A stretch of DNA of 64,000 bases from Pseudomonas vlassakiae (GTDB lineage: Bacteria; Pseudomonadota; Gammaproteobacteria; Pseudomonadales; Pseudomonadaceae), in assembly GCF_014269035.2 (NCBI RefSeq), contig NZ_JABWRP020000001.1:1-64000 (forward strand). The letters are read 5' to 3'. Shown piece by piece: positions 53,154-62,186 of this stretch. Position 1 is the first letter of the stretch, and the number at the start of each line of letters is the position of its first letter. The notes beneath the pieces are model-generated. The model saw only the letters and a program-made list of their open reading frames with translations, did no database searches and was not told the DNA's origin. The position numbers and the translations under genes were made by a program.

Positions 53154-53987
53154 ATGACCTACACCCTCGAAGACCTGCTGCATCTCATGGCCCGCCTGCG
53201 CGACCCGCAGTACGGCTGCCCATGGGACCTGAAGCAGAACTACGCGAGCATCGTGCCGCACACCATCGAAGAGGCCTACGAAGTCGCCGACACCATCGAG
53301 CGCGGCGATTTCGAACACCTGCAGGGCGAGCTCGGCGACTTGTTGTTCCAGGTGGTGTACTACAGCCAGCTGGCCCGCGAGGAGGGGCGTTTCGAGTTCG
53401 ATGGCGTGGTCGACAGCATCACCCGCAAGCTGATCCGTCGCCACCCACACGTCTTCCCGACCGGCGAACTGTACGCACCGCTCGACACCCCCAGCCTGGA
53501 CGAGGCCCAGGTCAAGTCACGCTGGGAAGAGATCAAGGCCGAGGAACGCGCCGAGAAAAGCACCCCTGAACAACTGTCGCTGCTCGATGACGTACCAACG
53601 GCATTGCCGGCGCTGTCGCGGGCGGCCAAACTGCAGAAACGCGCGGCCACTGTCGGTTTCGACTGGCCAGCGGCATTGCCGGTGCTGGACAAGGTGCGCG
53701 AGGAACTCGACGAAGTGTTGCAGGCCATGGCCGACAACGACGCCGATGCCCTCGAGGATGAGGTCGGCGACCTGCTGTTTGCCGCCGTGAACCTGGCCCG
53801 GCACCTCAAGCAAGACCCGGAAAACGCCCTGCGCCGCGCCAACCGCAAGTTCGAGCGGCGTTTCCGCTTTATCGAACAGGCGTTGCGCGACAGCGGTCGG
53901 CCGATTGAACATTGTAACCTTGACGAGCTGGACGCCCTTTGGGGTGAAGCCAAACGTCAGGAAAAGAACCTGCCCAGCTGCGGCTGA
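53154..53987 (+). CDS. mazG: Nucleoside triphosphate pyrophosphohydrolase MazG
   Basis: 277 residues from ATG 'MTYTLEDLLHLMARLRDP', with AAGGA about 12 bp upstream. Two MazG domains: N-terminal 'GCPWDLKQNYASIVPHTIEEAYEVAD...GELGDLLFQVVYY' and C-terminal 'VREELDEVLQAMADNDADALEDEVGDLLFAAVNLARHL', both with EExxE/EDExxD magnesium sites. It hydrolyses NTPs, and in E. coli lowers (p)ppGpp; its position just after relA fits this. Confidence 0.93.
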   Translation: MTYTLEDLLHLMARLRDPQYGCPWDLKQNYASIVPHTIEEAYEVADTIERGDFEHLQGELGDLLFQVVYYSQLAREEGRFEFDGVVDSITRKLIRRHPHVFPTGELYAPLDTPSLDEAQVKSRWEEIKAEERAEKSTPEQLSLLDDVPTALPALSRAAKLQKRAATVGFDWPAALPVLDKVREELDEVLQAMADNDADALEDEVGDLLFAAVNLARHLKQDPENALRRANRKFERRFRFIEQALRDSGRPIEHCNLDELDALWGEAKRQEKNLPSCG

Positions 53988-54013
53988 GCTGTTGCATAAG
54001 TGAGTGAACATTC

Positions 54014-54553
54014 ATGAGCCTTTCCCTTCGCGACCAATTGCTCAAAGCCGGTCTGGTCAACCAGAAACAGGTCGCACAGACCAACAAAGCCGAAAAGAAA
54101 CAGAAGCGCATGGAGCACAAAGGCCAGGTCGAAGTCGACGACAGCCAGCAGCGCATGGCCAGGGAAGCCATGGCCGAGAAGGCCAGGCGTGACCAGGAGC
54201 TCAATCGCCAGCAACAGGAAAAGGCCGAGCAGAAGGCCCGTGCGGCGCAGATCAAGCAGTTGATCGAAGCCACCCGCCTGCCCAAGCTGACCACCGAGGA
54301 CTACTACAACTTCGTCGACGACAAGAAGGTCAAGCGCATTGCCGTCAATGCCCTGATGCGCACCCGCCTGAGTAACGGTGCCCTGGCCATCGTGTCGCAT
54401 GCCGGTGGCTATGAAGTGATCCCGCGCGAGGCGGCGGTGAAGATTCAGGAGCGCGACGCGAGCCGCATCCTGCTGCTCAATACCCATGTCGAGGAGGCGG
54501 ACGAAGACGATCCGTACGCGGCCTACAAGATCCCGGATGATCTGATGTGGTGA
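54014..54553 (+). CDS. DUF2058 protein (YaiL-like)
   Basis: 179 residues. The first ~100 residues are charged and helical ('KKQKRMEHKGQVEVDD', 'RQQQEKAEQKARAAQIKQLIE'), likely a coiled coil; the C-terminal part 'TRLPKLTTEDYYNFVDDKKVKRIAVNALMRTRLSNGALAIV' is the DUF2058 core. E. coli YaiL has been linked to nucleoprotein/polysome functions, but the role is unclear. 26 bp after mazG. Confidence 0.85.
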   Translation: MSLSLRDQLLKAGLVNQKQVAQTNKAEKKQKRMEHKGQVEVDDSQQRMAREAMAEKARRDQELNRQQQEKAEQKARAAQIKQLIEATRLPKLTTEDYYNFVDDKKVKRIAVNALMRTRLSNGALAIVSHAGGYEVIPREAAVKIQERDASRILLLNTHVEEADEDDPYAAYKIPDDLMW

Positions 54554-54557
54554 TGCG

Positions 54558-54583
54558 AAAAACCCCGCCGCGGCGGGGTTTTT
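54558..54583 (+). terminator. Strong terminator after DUF2058 gene
   Basis: A perfect 26-bp palindrome: five A, CCCCGCCG, CGGCGGGG, five T. Works in both directions, between the DUF2058 gene and the small minus-strand gene. Confidence 0.9.
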
Positions 54584-54598
54584 CATTGGGAGACTGGG

Positions 54599-54781
54599 TC
54601 ATTGCGTGGTGCGCTGGTTTTCCAGGGCTTCGAGCTCTGCCCGATACTGGTGAGCTTCATGTTCCTGGTGGAACATGCCTACCAGCTGGCCTTGCTGGTG
54701 CACATCCCAGATCCGCACGCCAGCGGCCAGGCCTTCGTGGGACATTTTCGATTCGTCGCGTTCGGTTACTTGGACTGTCAT
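54599..54781 (-). CDS. Small conserved hypothetical protein
   Basis: 60 residues: 'MTVQVTERDESKMSHEGLAAGVRIWDVHQQGQLVGMFHQ' and a helical 'EAHQYRAELEALENQ' tail. GGAG lies 9 bp upstream of the ATG. Codon use is like that of its neighbours, a terminator follows, and two perfect palindromes lie in its promoter, so I take it as a real gene. No family recognised. Confidence 0.6.
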   Translation of the reverse strand: MTVQVTERDESKMSHEGLAAGVRIWDVHQQGQLVGMFHQEHEAHQYRAELEALENQRTTQ

Positions 54782-54807
54782 CGGTAAACTCCACTGCTTG
54801 AGTTGGC

Positions 54808-54824
54808 TGCGACACTGTGTCGCA
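54808..54824 (-). promoter_or_regulatory. Perfect palindrome TGCGACAC-T-GTGTCGCA
   Basis: 17-bp perfect palindrome directly upstream of the start of the 60-residue gene, between a TATAAA-like -10 (on the minus strand) and the start codon. May be an operator or an mRNA-leader hairpin. Confidence 0.4.
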
Positions 54825-54870
54825 CAACCCCTTTATAGAGTTTGTTAGCAGGCTAAGTAAATAAAACAGG

Positions 54871-54888
54871 CATGAAACAAGTTTCATG
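54871..54888 (-). promoter_or_regulatory. Perfect palindrome matching the PsrA-box pattern
   Basis: CATGAAACAAGTTTCATG is an 18-bp perfect palindrome and contains GAAAC-N2-GTTTC, the pattern reported for PsrA, a TetR-type regulator of fatty-acid oxidation and rpoS in pseudomonads. It lies about 90 bp upstream of the small gene. Confidence 0.45.
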
Positions 54889-54906
54889 AAAGCCAGGCAA
54901 AAAGAA

Positions 54907-54925
54907 GCCCCGCACAAGGCGGGGC
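54907..54925 (-). terminator. Terminator of the DUF3108 gene
   Basis: GCCCCGC and GCGGGGC with a 5-base loop, followed on the minus strand by TTCTTTTT, 25 bp after the stop. Confidence 0.85.
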
Positions 54926-54950
54926 TCCGGATACTGCGGGCTGTAGCGGA

Positions 54951-55661
54951 TCAGTTACCCTTCACCGTCTTGCCATCGACCGTGCCATCCTGCAGCACGA
55001 TCACGTACTCCTTGCCATCGGTCTCGACCTGGCGCAGTTGTACCAGCAGGTAATCCCAATCCTTGGCGAACCACAGCTCGGTGATGCGCTTGCTCTGGCT
55101 GGGGTCGCGCACGCGCTCGACTTTCACCGCCTCGACCTGGCCAGTCTTGGTGGTGACCTTCTCGGTGCCGAGTACGCGGAAGTCATAGGCGTCGATCTCG
55201 TCGCCATCGACCACCTGGTAGGTCATGCTCTTCTTGCCGGCAGCCACATCGTGCTGCAGGGCCAGTTGATAGGATGACTTGTCCAGCACGCCGCGGTTGA
55301 GCGGCAGGTTGATGGCGTCCTTGCGGTCGGTACCGGTGATTTTCTTGGCGTTCCAGTCGAAGGTCAGGTCGACGGTCTTGGCCTTGCCCAGGCCGCCGCG
55401 CTCGAAGTGGTACTTTTGCGGCAGCAGGGTGTCGTTGTCCAGGCGCAGGGTGCTTTGCTCGGTCAGGCTGGCGATCATCATGGAGGCCTTGAAATCAAGG
55501 TTCCAGCTGCCGTCCTTGTTCTTGACCAGGCTGCGCTCGGCGGTGCCGCTCATGGGCAGTTGCTTCCAGTCGGCGGTGTAGCTTGCCGAGAACGGCTTCA
55601 GGTCAGCTGCCTGGAGGGGCAGGGCGAGCACGGCGAGAGCCAATAGCAGGGCGCGACGCAT
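54951..55661 (-). CDS. DUF3108 exported protein
   Basis: 236 residues with signal peptide 'MRRALLLALAVLALPLQAAD'. The mature part is beta-rich ('FSASYTADWKQLPMSGTAERSLVKNKDGSW', 'LPQKYHFERGGLGKAKTVDLTFDWNAKKITG'), fitting DUF3108 periplasmic proteins. AGGAG lies 6 bp before the ATG. The gene stands 8 bp from the purN stop, completing a purM-purN-DUF3108 run as in other pseudomonads. Function unknown. Confidence 0.82.
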   Translation of the reverse strand: MRRALLLALAVLALPLQAADLKPFSASYTADWKQLPMSGTAERSLVKNKDGSWNLDFKASMMIASLTEQSTLRLDNDTLLPQKYHFERGGLGKAKTVDLTFDWNAKKITGTDRKDAINLPLNRGVLDKSSYQLALQHDVAAGKKSMTYQVVDGDEIDAYDFRVLGTEKVTTKTGQVEAVKVERVRDPSQSKRITELWFAKDWDYLLVQLRQVETDGKEYVIVLQDGTVDGKTVKGN

Positions 55662-55669
55662 AAATTCTC

Positions 55670-56323
55670 CTAGGGTCGGATCAAGTGACCACTGGCCGGC
55701 AGCGGTTGGTCATCCAGTAAGGCACCCTGTTCACCCAGGCGCAAGCGCCCTTGGGCAAACCAGTGCACCGCCAGCGGGTAGATCTGGTGTTCCTGATGGT
55801 GAACCCTTTGGGCCAGGCTTTCCACCGTGTCATCAGGCAGCACCGGTACTACAGCCTGTACGACCAGAGGCCCGCCATCGAGTTCCTCGGTGACGAAGTG
55901 TACGCTGCAGCCATGTTCGGCGTCGCCTGCCTCCAGTGCCCGACGGTGAGTATGCAGGCCCTTGTAGCGGGGCAGCAGCGACGGGTGGATGTTGAGCAGG
56001 CGACCGTGGTAGTGGCGCACGAAGCCGCCACTGAGGATGCGCATGAAGCCAGCCAGCACCACCAGGTCCGGGGTGAAACCGTCGATGTGCGCCATCAGCG
56101 CGGCATCGAAGGCTTCACGGCCGTCGAACTGGGTGTGGTCGAGCACCACGGTGTCGATACCGACTGCCTGGGCCCGCTGCAAACCATAGGCATCGGCACG
56201 GTTGGAGACCACCGCGGCGATGCGTACCTGGCTGTCCTGCGTGCGGCAGCTGTCGATCAAGGCTTGCAGGTTGCTGCCGGAACCCGACAGCAGTACCACT
56301 ACATTGCAGGGCTTGCTCGGCAT
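55670..56323 (-). CDS. purN: Phosphoribosylglycinamide formyltransferase
   Basis: 217 residues from ATG '[24 protein letters not shown]'. Substrate motif 'SGSGSNLQA', catalytic 'LNIHPSLLPRYKGLHTHRRALEAGDAEHGCSVHFVTEELDGG' with Asn-His-Asp. Transfers formyl from 10-formyl-THF to GAR, third step of purine synthesis. The start overlaps the purM stop (TGATG). Confidence 0.95.
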   Translation of the reverse strand: MPSKPCNVVVLLSGSGSNLQALIDSCRTQDSQVRIAAVVSNRADAYGLQRAQAVGIDTVVLDHTQFDGREAFDAALMAHIDGFTPDLVVLAGFMRILSGGFVRHYHGRLLNIHPSLLPRYKGLHTHRRALEAGDAEHGCSVHFVTEELDGGPLVVQAVVPVLPDDTVESLAQRVHHQEHQIYPLAVHWFAQGRLRLGEQGALLDDQPLPASGHLIRP

Positions 56324-57381
56324 CAGTGTGCCTTGAGGTTCTGCAGTTCGACCTGGGCGGCGCCTTCGACGGCTTCGGCGATGTGGCCGATGACCCAAGG
56401 CTGTTCACCAGCGGCGCGCAGTTCGTTCAGGGCTGCGTCGACCTGATCCTGGGCCACGCAGATGACCATGCCGACGCCGCAGTTCAGGACGCGGTGCATT
56501 TCGTGCTCGTCGACGTTGCCTTTTTCCTGCAGGAAGTCGAACACCGCCGGGCGCTGCCAGCTGGCCACGTCAACCACGGCCTGGGCGTTCTTCGGCAGCA
56601 CGCGCGGGATGTTGTCGAGCAGGCCGCCACCGGTGATGTGGGCCATGGCCTTGACTGCGCCGGTGTTCTTGATCAGCTGCAGCAGTGGCTTGACATAGAT
56701 GCGGGTCGGCGCCATCAGCAGGTCGGTCAGCGGCTTGCCGTCGAGCTGGGTGTTCTCGATATCGGTGCCGGACACTTCGAGGATCTTGCGGATCAACGAG
56801 TAGCCGTTGGAGTGTGGGCCGGAAGACGGCAGGGCGATCAGCGCGTCGCCGGTGGCAACCTTGGAGCCGTCGATGATCTCGGCCTTTTCCACCACGCCGA
56901 CACAGAAGCCTGCCAGGTCGTAGTCTTCGCCTTCGTACATGCCCGGCATTTCGGCGGTTTCGCCGCCGACCAGGGAGCAGCCAGCCAGTTCACAGCCGGC
57001 GCCGATGCCGGTGACCACGGTGGCGGCCACGTCGACGTTCAGCTTGCCGGTGGCGTAGTAGTCGAGGAAGAACAGCGGCTCGGCGCCACAGACCACCAGG
57101 TCGTTGACGCACATGGCGACCAGGTCCTGGCCGATGCTGTCGTGCTTGTTCAGGTTCAGTGCCAGGCGCAGCTTGGTGCCGACGCCGTCGGTGCCGGAGA
57201 CCAGCACCGGCTGCTTGTAGCCGGCCGGGATCTCGCAGAGGGCGCCGAAGCCGCCCAGGCCACCCATGACTTCAGGGCGTGCGGTGCGTTTTGCCACGCC
57301 CTTGATGCGTTCGACCAGTGCTTCGCCGGCGTCGATGTCTACACCGGCGTCCTTGTAGCTCAGGGAGGGTTGCTTGCTCAT
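56323..57381 (-). CDS. purM: Phosphoribosylformylglycinamidine cyclo-ligase
   Basis: 352 residues. '[19 protein letters not shown]' at the N-terminus, '[13 protein letters not shown]', and '[14 protein letters not shown]' (ATP site) are PurM hallmarks. It closes FGAM to AIR with ATP, the fifth step of purine synthesis, and is translationally coupled to purN. Confidence 0.96.
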   Translation of the reverse strand: MSKQPSLSYKDAGVDIDAGEALVERIKGVAKRTARPEVMGGLGGFGALCEIPAGYKQPVLVSGTDGVGTKLRLALNLNKHDSIGQDLVAMCVNDLVVCGAEPLFFLDYYATGKLNVDVAATVVTGIGAGCELAGCSLVGGETAEMPGMYEGEDYDLAGFCVGVVEKAEIIDGSKVATGDALIALPSSGPHSNGYSLIRKILEVSGTDIENTQLDGKPLTDLLMAPTRIYVKPLLQLIKNTGAVKAMAHITGGGLLDNIPRVLPKNAQAVVDVASWQRPAVFDFLQEKGNVDEHEMHRVLNCGVGMVICVAQDQVDAALNELRAAGEQPWVIGHIAEAVEGAAQVELQNLKAH

Positions 57382-57636
57382 TGATCCAGGCCTTTAAGAG
57401 GGAGGGATTCGTAGAAACGACCATGACGGCCAAGGCCGGCTGGGAAGCGGCGGCTGCCTGAAACGTCAGTGGTCTGTGAAGGCGCGCGATTTTATCAGGG
57501 TTGCCGGGCAGCGGCCATCCTCAGGCCGACGGGCAGGGCGGTAAATTGCTGAAAAAGGTCTGCGGGTGGTTGATGAGCCACCTTCTGTATAAGCTGCAAG
57601 CCACAAGCTTCAAGCGCAATCGGACAGGAATCCCCC

Positions 57637-58707
57637 ATGCGACTCTTCAATTATCTGGCAGCAGGGTGCCTTGCACTGGCCTGCATCACTGCGCAGGCTG
57701 AAACCGTCTCCGGGCTCTATCAGGTGCGCGAGCCGCTCGAAGGGCAGGGCGCCGAAACGCGCACCGCCGCCACTGCCAAGGCCTTCGATACCTTGGTGCT
57801 GCGCCTGACCGGCGACGCCAAGGCGGTGCAGAGCCCAGCGCTGGCCGCGTTGCGCAAAGACCCGCAACAGATCATCAACCAGGTCGGTACCGAGGCCGGG
57901 CCGCCAGAATCGGTGTTGGTCGAGTTCGACCCCGGCAGCACCGAACGGGCCCTGCGCAAGGCCGGGCTGGCGCTGTGGGGCAGTAACCGGCCCTCCATCC
58001 TCGGCTGGTGGCTCAATGATAGTGCCGAAGGCAGCAACCTGGTTGGCGACGGCCAGGCCAGTGCCCAGCCGCTGCGCCGGGCAGCCCAGCACCGCGGCCT
58101 GCCGCTGCGGCTGCCGCTGGCCGATCTGCAAGAGCAGCTGGTGGCCAATGCCCAGCAGCTCGAAGGCACTGACCCGGCCCCGCTGCGACAAGCCTCCGAG
58201 CGCTACGGCGCCGATGCCATGTTGGCGGTGCATGCCCACGAGGCCGATGGCAAATGGCAAGGTAAATGGCAGCTGTGGCAGGGCGACCAGCGTGAGCAGG
58301 GCAATGTCGAGGGCGCTGACCAGGCGGCCCTGGCGGACGCTGTCATGCTGGCGGTCAGCAGCCGCCTGGCGCCGCGCTATGTGGTCAAGCCCGGCGCCAG
58401 CAGCCAGTTGCAGCTGCAGGTGCAAGGCATGAACCTGCAGCGCTATGCCGAGCTGAGCCGTGTCCTCGAGCCCTATGGCCCGCGCCTGCAGCTGGCCGAA
58501 GGCGGTACCTTGACCTATGCGGTCAGTGGTAACCGTGAGCAGCTGCGTGCCCAGCTGGGCCTGGCCAGGTTGCAGGAGGTGCCACCCGAGCAGGCACCGC
58601 CGGCCCCGGCCACACCGGCGCCGACTCCGGGCGCTGTACCTGGCCAGCCCGGCACGCCCGCAGCCGTCGCCGCCAAGCCGTTCGACGGCCTGCGATTCCG
58701 TTGGTAA
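57637..58707 (+). CDS. DUF2066 exported protein
   Basis: 356 residues with a signal peptide ending 'ACITAQA'. The mature start 'ETVSGLYQVREPLEGQGAETRTAATAKAFDTLVLRLTGDAKAV' is typical of DUF2066 proteins; the C-terminus is a Pro/Ala-rich linker followed by 'KPFDGLRFRW'. Divergent from purM. It precedes the permease by 12 bp, the usual pseudomonad order. Function unknown. Confidence 0.85.
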   Translation: MRLFNYLAAGCLALACITAQAETVSGLYQVREPLEGQGAETRTAATAKAFDTLVLRLTGDAKAVQSPALAALRKDPQQIINQVGTEAGPPESVLVEFDPGSTERALRKAGLALWGSNRPSILGWWLNDSAEGSNLVGDGQASAQPLRRAAQHRGLPLRLPLADLQEQLVANAQQLEGTDPAPLRQASERYGADAMLAVHAHEADGKWQGKWQLWQGDQREQGNVEGADQAALADAVMLAVSSRLAPRYVVKPGASSQLQLQVQGMNLQRYAELSRVLEPYGPRLQLAEGGTLTYAVSGNREQLRAQLGLARLQEVPPEQAPPAPATPAPTPGAVPGQPGTPAAVAAKPFDGLRFRW

Positions 58708-58719
58708 GGGGCGCTATCG

Positions 58720-59793
58720 ATGACTGACGTGCGTCGCTGGATCGGTTGGGGTGCTGCGCTACTGATCGCCGTGCTTCTATATAGTCTGCACAACATCCTC
58801 ACTCCGTTCCTGGTGGGCATCTTGCTGGCCTACCTGGCCGACCCTCTGGTCGACCGCCTGGAGCGCGTGGGCCTGTCGCGTACCTGGGGTGTGGTGGTGG
58901 TGTTCGGCCTCTTCACCTTGCTGCTGATGGCCTTGCTGCTGGTGCTGGTGCCGCTGCTGGCCAAACAGCTGCTGCGCCTGTACGAGCTGGCGCCGCAGAT
59001 GCTCGATTGGCTCGAACATGTGGCGCTGCCCTGGGTACAGGGCCGCCTGGGCCTGGCCGACGGGTTCTGGAAGTTCGACAAGATCAAGGCCGCCATCGGC
59101 GCGCACATGGGCCAGACCACCGATATCGTCGGTATGCTGCTGTCCCATGCCACCGCGTCGAGCCTGGCGCTGATCGCCTGGTTGGCCAACATGGTGCTGA
59201 TCCCGGTGGTGGGCTTCTACCTGTTGCGCGACTGGGACTTGATGATGGCCAAGCTGCGCGGCCTGCTGCCGCGTCAACGCGAGCCGCAGGTGGTCAGCCT
59301 GGCCGGTGAATGCCATGAGGTACTGGGTGCCTTCGTTCGTGGGCAGTTGATGGTGATGCTCGCGCTTGGCGTCATCTACTCGGCCGGCCTGATGCTGGTC
59401 GGGCTGGAACTGGGCCTGCTGATCGGCATGCTCGCGGGGCTGGCGGCCATCGTGCCATACATGGGCTTCATCATTGGCATCGGCGCAGCGTTGGTGGCCG
59501 GTGTGTTCCAGTTTGGCGGTGACCTGTATCCGATGCTTGGCATCGTCGCCGTGTTCATGGTCGGGCAGGCCCTCGAAGGCATGGTACTCACGCCGCTGCT
59601 GGTCGGTGACCGTATCGGCCTGCACCCGGTGGCGGTGATCTTCGCCATCCTTGCCGGTGGCGAACTGTTCGGTTTCACCGGCGTGTTGCTGGCGTTGCCA
59701 GTGGCGGCGGTGATCATGGTCCTGCTCCGCCATGTGCACGACTTGTACAAGGAATCTGACATGTACGCCGGCGATGTCGACCCGGATCTATGA
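58720..59793 (+). CDS. AI-2E transporter/PerM-family permease
   Basis: 357 residues with about eight membrane helices. Family features are 'LHNILTPFLVGILLAYLADPLVDRLERVG' at the start, 'PVVGFYLLRDWDLMMAKLRGLLPR' in the middle and 'GVLLALPVAAVIMVLLRHVHDLY' at the end. Such proteins export small molecules or sodium ions; the substrate is not determinable here. Confidence 0.85.
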   Translation: MTDVRRWIGWGAALLIAVLLYSLHNILTPFLVGILLAYLADPLVDRLERVGLSRTWGVVVVFGLFTLLLMALLLVLVPLLAKQLLRLYELAPQMLDWLEHVALPWVQGRLGLADGFWKFDKIKAAIGAHMGQTTDIVGMLLSHATASSLALIAWLANMVLIPVVGFYLLRDWDLMMAKLRGLLPRQREPQVVSLAGECHEVLGAFVRGQLMVMLALGVIYSAGLMLVGLELGLLIGMLAGLAAIVPYMGFIIGIGAALVAGVFQFGGDLYPMLGIVAVFMVGQALEGMVLTPLLVGDRIGLHPVAVIFAILAGGELFGFTGVLLALPVAAVIMVLLRHVHDLYKESDMYAGDVDPDL

Positions 59794-59946
59794 CCGCCAG
59801 CCTTGGTTGCGTCGCCCCAAAGTGGCGCAACTCGTTGATTTTGCTTGTGCAATCCGCCTGCATGATTGTGCGCCCTGCAATGCGGGTATAGACTTTGCAC
59901 ATTGTTCACCAAAGGCCCCCTGCGGTCCTGCCGACCGCCCGCGAGC

Positions 59947-60654
59947 ATGAAACCACCGATCCAGTTGCCCCTGGGTGTGCGCCTGCGCGATGACGCCACC
60001 TTCATCAACTACTATCCGGGCGCCAATGCTGCGGCGTTAGGCTATGTCGAGCGGCTGTGCGAAGCCGACGCCGGCTGGACCGAGAGCCTCATCTACCTGT
60101 GGGGCAAGCAGGGCGTCGGGCGCAGCCACCTGTTGCAGGCAGCCACCCATCGCTTCCAGCAACGCGGCGAACCGGCGGTATACCTGCCACTGGCACAATT
60201 GCTCGATCGCGGCGTTGAACTGCTCGATTACCTGGCCCAATACGAACTGGTGTGCATCGACGACCTGCATGTGATCGCCGGCAAGGCGGACTGGGAAGAA
60301 GCGATGTTCCACCTGTTCAACCGGCTGCGCGACAGCGGCCGCCGCCTGCTGCTGGCGGCCTCGGCCTCGCCCCGTGAACTGCCGATCAAGCTGCCAGACC
60401 TCAAGTCTCGCCTGACCCTCGCGCTGGTCTTCCAGATGCGTGGCCTGTCCGATGAAGACAAACTGCGCGCCCTGCAATTGCGTGCCTCGCGCCGGGGTCT
60501 GCACCTGACCGACGAGGTCGGCCATTTCATCCTCACTCGCGGTACGCGCAGCATGAGCGCGCTGTTCGACCTGCTCGAACGTCTCGACCAGGCCTCCCTG
60601 CAGGCCCAGCGCAAGCTGACCATCCCTTTCCTGAAGGAAACCCTCGGCTGGTAA
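59947..60654 (+). CDS. hda: DnaA-related regulatory inactivator Hda
   Basis: 235 residues from ATG 'MKPPIQLPLGVRLRDDATF'; the longer frame has no support. AAA+ domain with Walker A 'LWGKQGVGRSHLLQA' (arginine in place of the usual lysine, as in Hda), Walker B 'LVCIDDLH' and 'LPDLKSRLTLALVFQM'. With the sliding clamp it stimulates ATP hydrolysis on DnaA to prevent re-initiation. The clamp-binding motif is expected in the N-terminal 'IQLPLGV'. Confidence 0.92.
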   Translation: MKPPIQLPLGVRLRDDATFINYYPGANAAALGYVERLCEADAGWTESLIYLWGKQGVGRSHLLQAATHRFQQRGEPAVYLPLAQLLDRGVELLDYLAQYELVCIDDLHVIAGKADWEEAMFHLFNRLRDSGRRLLLAASASPRELPIKLPDLKSRLTLALVFQMRGLSDEDKLRALQLRASRRGLHLTDEVGHFILTRGTRSMSALFDLLERLDQASLQAQRKLTIPFLKETLGW

Positions 60655-60781
60655 CGCCCGTAAACACTGGGCTCCGAGGCGCAAAACGAAAAAGTCACAT
60701 CTTTTTCGATAAAATTTGCAAATGGCCATGATAGAGGGCATAGTTTCACCCTTCTAAAGGATTACAGACACGGTCGTGCCC

Positions 60782-61420
60782 ATGCTCAAGCGCTTCGCAC
60801 CCCTCGTGCCACTCGCACTCGTGACCCTGTTGTTTGGCTGCGCGGCCCACGGCCCGGCTTCCCAGCCCCAGGATCACACCCAGATTGCCTCGCAATCGGT
60901 CAACAAGGCCAAAGCTTCGCCTTCGTCCGTTTTCGGCGAAGAAGAGCAGGCCACTGAAGATGACCTGGAGGCCTTCTCCAGCAGCAAGCCCTATCAGCTC
61001 CCGGTGCTGGCCGACAGCATCCTCGAGCGCGGCATGTCGCTGATCGGCACCCGCTACCGCTTCGGCGGTACTTCGGAAGCTTCCGGTTTCGACTGCAGCG
61101 GTTTCATCGGCTACCTGTTCCGCGAAGAGGCCGGCATGAACCTGCCGCGTTCGACCCGCGAAATGATCAACGTCGATGCGCCAAAGGTGGCTCGCAACAA
61201 GCTCAAGCCAGGCGACCTGCTGTTCTTCAGCACTAATGGCCGTGGGCGTGTCAGCCATGCCGGCATCTACCTGGGTGACAACCAGTTCATCCACTCCAGC
61301 AGCCGCCGCAGCGGTGGTGTGCGCATCGACAGCCTCGGTGATCGCTACTGGAGCAAGACCTTCATCGAAGCCAAGCGTGCCTTGGCCATGGCGCCGACCA
61401 CCAATATCGCGCGCAACTGA
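60782..61420 (+). CDS. NlpC/P60-family lipoprotein endopeptidase 1
   Basis: About 212 residues; start at ATG 60782 or GTG 60776. Lipobox 'TLLFGCAAH' near residue 20 in the signal peptide. The C-terminal NlpC/P60 domain has the catalytic Cys in 'SGFDCSGFIGYLF', His in 'RVSHAGIYLGDNQFIHSS'. These enzymes cut D-Glu-mDAP bonds in peptidoglycan. The second NlpC gene follows 136 bp later. Confidence 0.88.
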   Translation: MLKRFAPLVPLALVTLLFGCAAHGPASQPQDHTQIASQSVNKAKASPSSVFGEEEQATEDDLEAFSSSKPYQLPVLADSILERGMSLIGTRYRFGGTSEASGFDCSGFIGYLFREEAGMNLPRSTREMINVDAPKVARNKLKPGDLLFFSTNGRGRVSHAGIYLGDNQFIHSSSRRSGGVRIDSLGDRYWSKTFIEAKRALAMAPTTNIARN

Positions 61421-61441
61421 TATCAAAATGATATATCCTGC

Positions 61442-61475
61442 CACGGCGGCGTAGCTGAAAAAGCTCGCCGCCGTG
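61442..61475. terminator. Hairpin between the two NlpC genes
   Basis: CACGGCGGCG and CGCCGCCGTG form a 10-bp stem with a small inner AGCT/AGCT pairing. There is no U-tract; possible terminator or processing site. Confidence 0.5.
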
Positions 61476-61556
61476 CGCATTTACAGAAAGCGTCTAATCT
61501 AATTTCTCAACTCTTTTCGGCTGCGGCCGTTCGGTTTCAGACAGGAAGTTCTGGCC

Positions 61557-62090
61557 ATGGCGATGATGGCGCGCTTCGCACTCCTTTCTCTGGTGGCACT
61601 GCTGGCCGCCTGCTCCAGCCGTGCCCCGGCACCGGCCCCTGTGGTACAGCCACAGATCACCTACAACCAGCCCGAAGGCTCGCCGCTCGCCGATGACGTG
61701 TTGATGCGTGCGATAGGCCTGGTGGGTACACCGTATCGGTGGGGTGGCAACACACCGGATTCCGGGTTCGACTGCAGCGGCCTGATCGGTTATGTGTACC
61801 GCGATGCGGCGGGCATCAGCCTGCCCCGTTCGACGCGCGAAATGATCGTCATGCGCGCGCCCACTGTGGACATCAACTCGCTGCAGTCGGGTGACCTGGT
61901 GTTCTTCGCCACCGGTGGCGGTTCACAGGTCAGTCATGCCGGGATCTATGTGGGCGAGGGGCGCTTCGTGCATGCGCCCCGCACAGGCGGTACGGTACGC
62001 CTGGATTACCTGTCCAACAGCTACTGGTCCAAAGCCTACCTGCAGGCCAAGCGGGTCATCCCGCAAGGGAGCCTCGCGCAGAACCGCTGA
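61557..62090 (+). CDS. NlpC/P60-family lipoprotein endopeptidase 2
   Basis: 177 residues. Lipobox 'LAACSS' at 17-22, a Pro-rich linker, then the NlpC/P60 domain with Cys in 'SGFDCSGLIGYVYRDAAG' and His in 'QVSHAGIYVGEGRFVHAP'. The domain closely resembles that of the preceding gene, so the two arose by tandem duplication. AGGAAG precedes the ATG. Confidence 0.88.
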   Translation: MAMMARFALLSLVALLAACSSRAPAPAPVVQPQITYNQPEGSPLADDVLMRAIGLVGTPYRWGGNTPDSGFDCSGLIGYVYRDAAGISLPRSTREMIVMRAPTVDINSLQSGDLVFFATGGGSQVSHAGIYVGEGRFVHAPRTGGTVRLDYLSNSYWSKAYLQAKRVIPQGSLAQNR

Positions 62091-62123
62091 TTTCGCGCTT
62101 TCCGCTCGCGCGGCATACATCTA

Positions 62124-62183
62124 CCACTCCACGTTGCCCCGAGGTCGCCAGTATGCGCCTCCGATAGCAACGCTTTGGAGTGG
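62124..62183 (+). promoter_or_regulatory. mRNA hairpin covering the toxin gene ribosome-binding site
   Basis: CCACTCCA (62124-62131) pairs with TGGAGTGG (62176-62183) and CGTTGC (62132-62137) with GCAACG (62167-62172), a 14-bp stem with a CTT bulge. An inner GAGG/CCTC stem extends it. The GGAG at 62177-62180 is the Shine-Dalgarno site of the next gene and is fully buried. Confidence 0.5.
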
Positions 62184-62186
62184 GCC

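Noticed and set aside
61442..61475. Hairpin between NlpC genes considered as an ncRNA
   Set aside because: A single stem with no promoter or tail; a terminator or processing hairpin is simpler.
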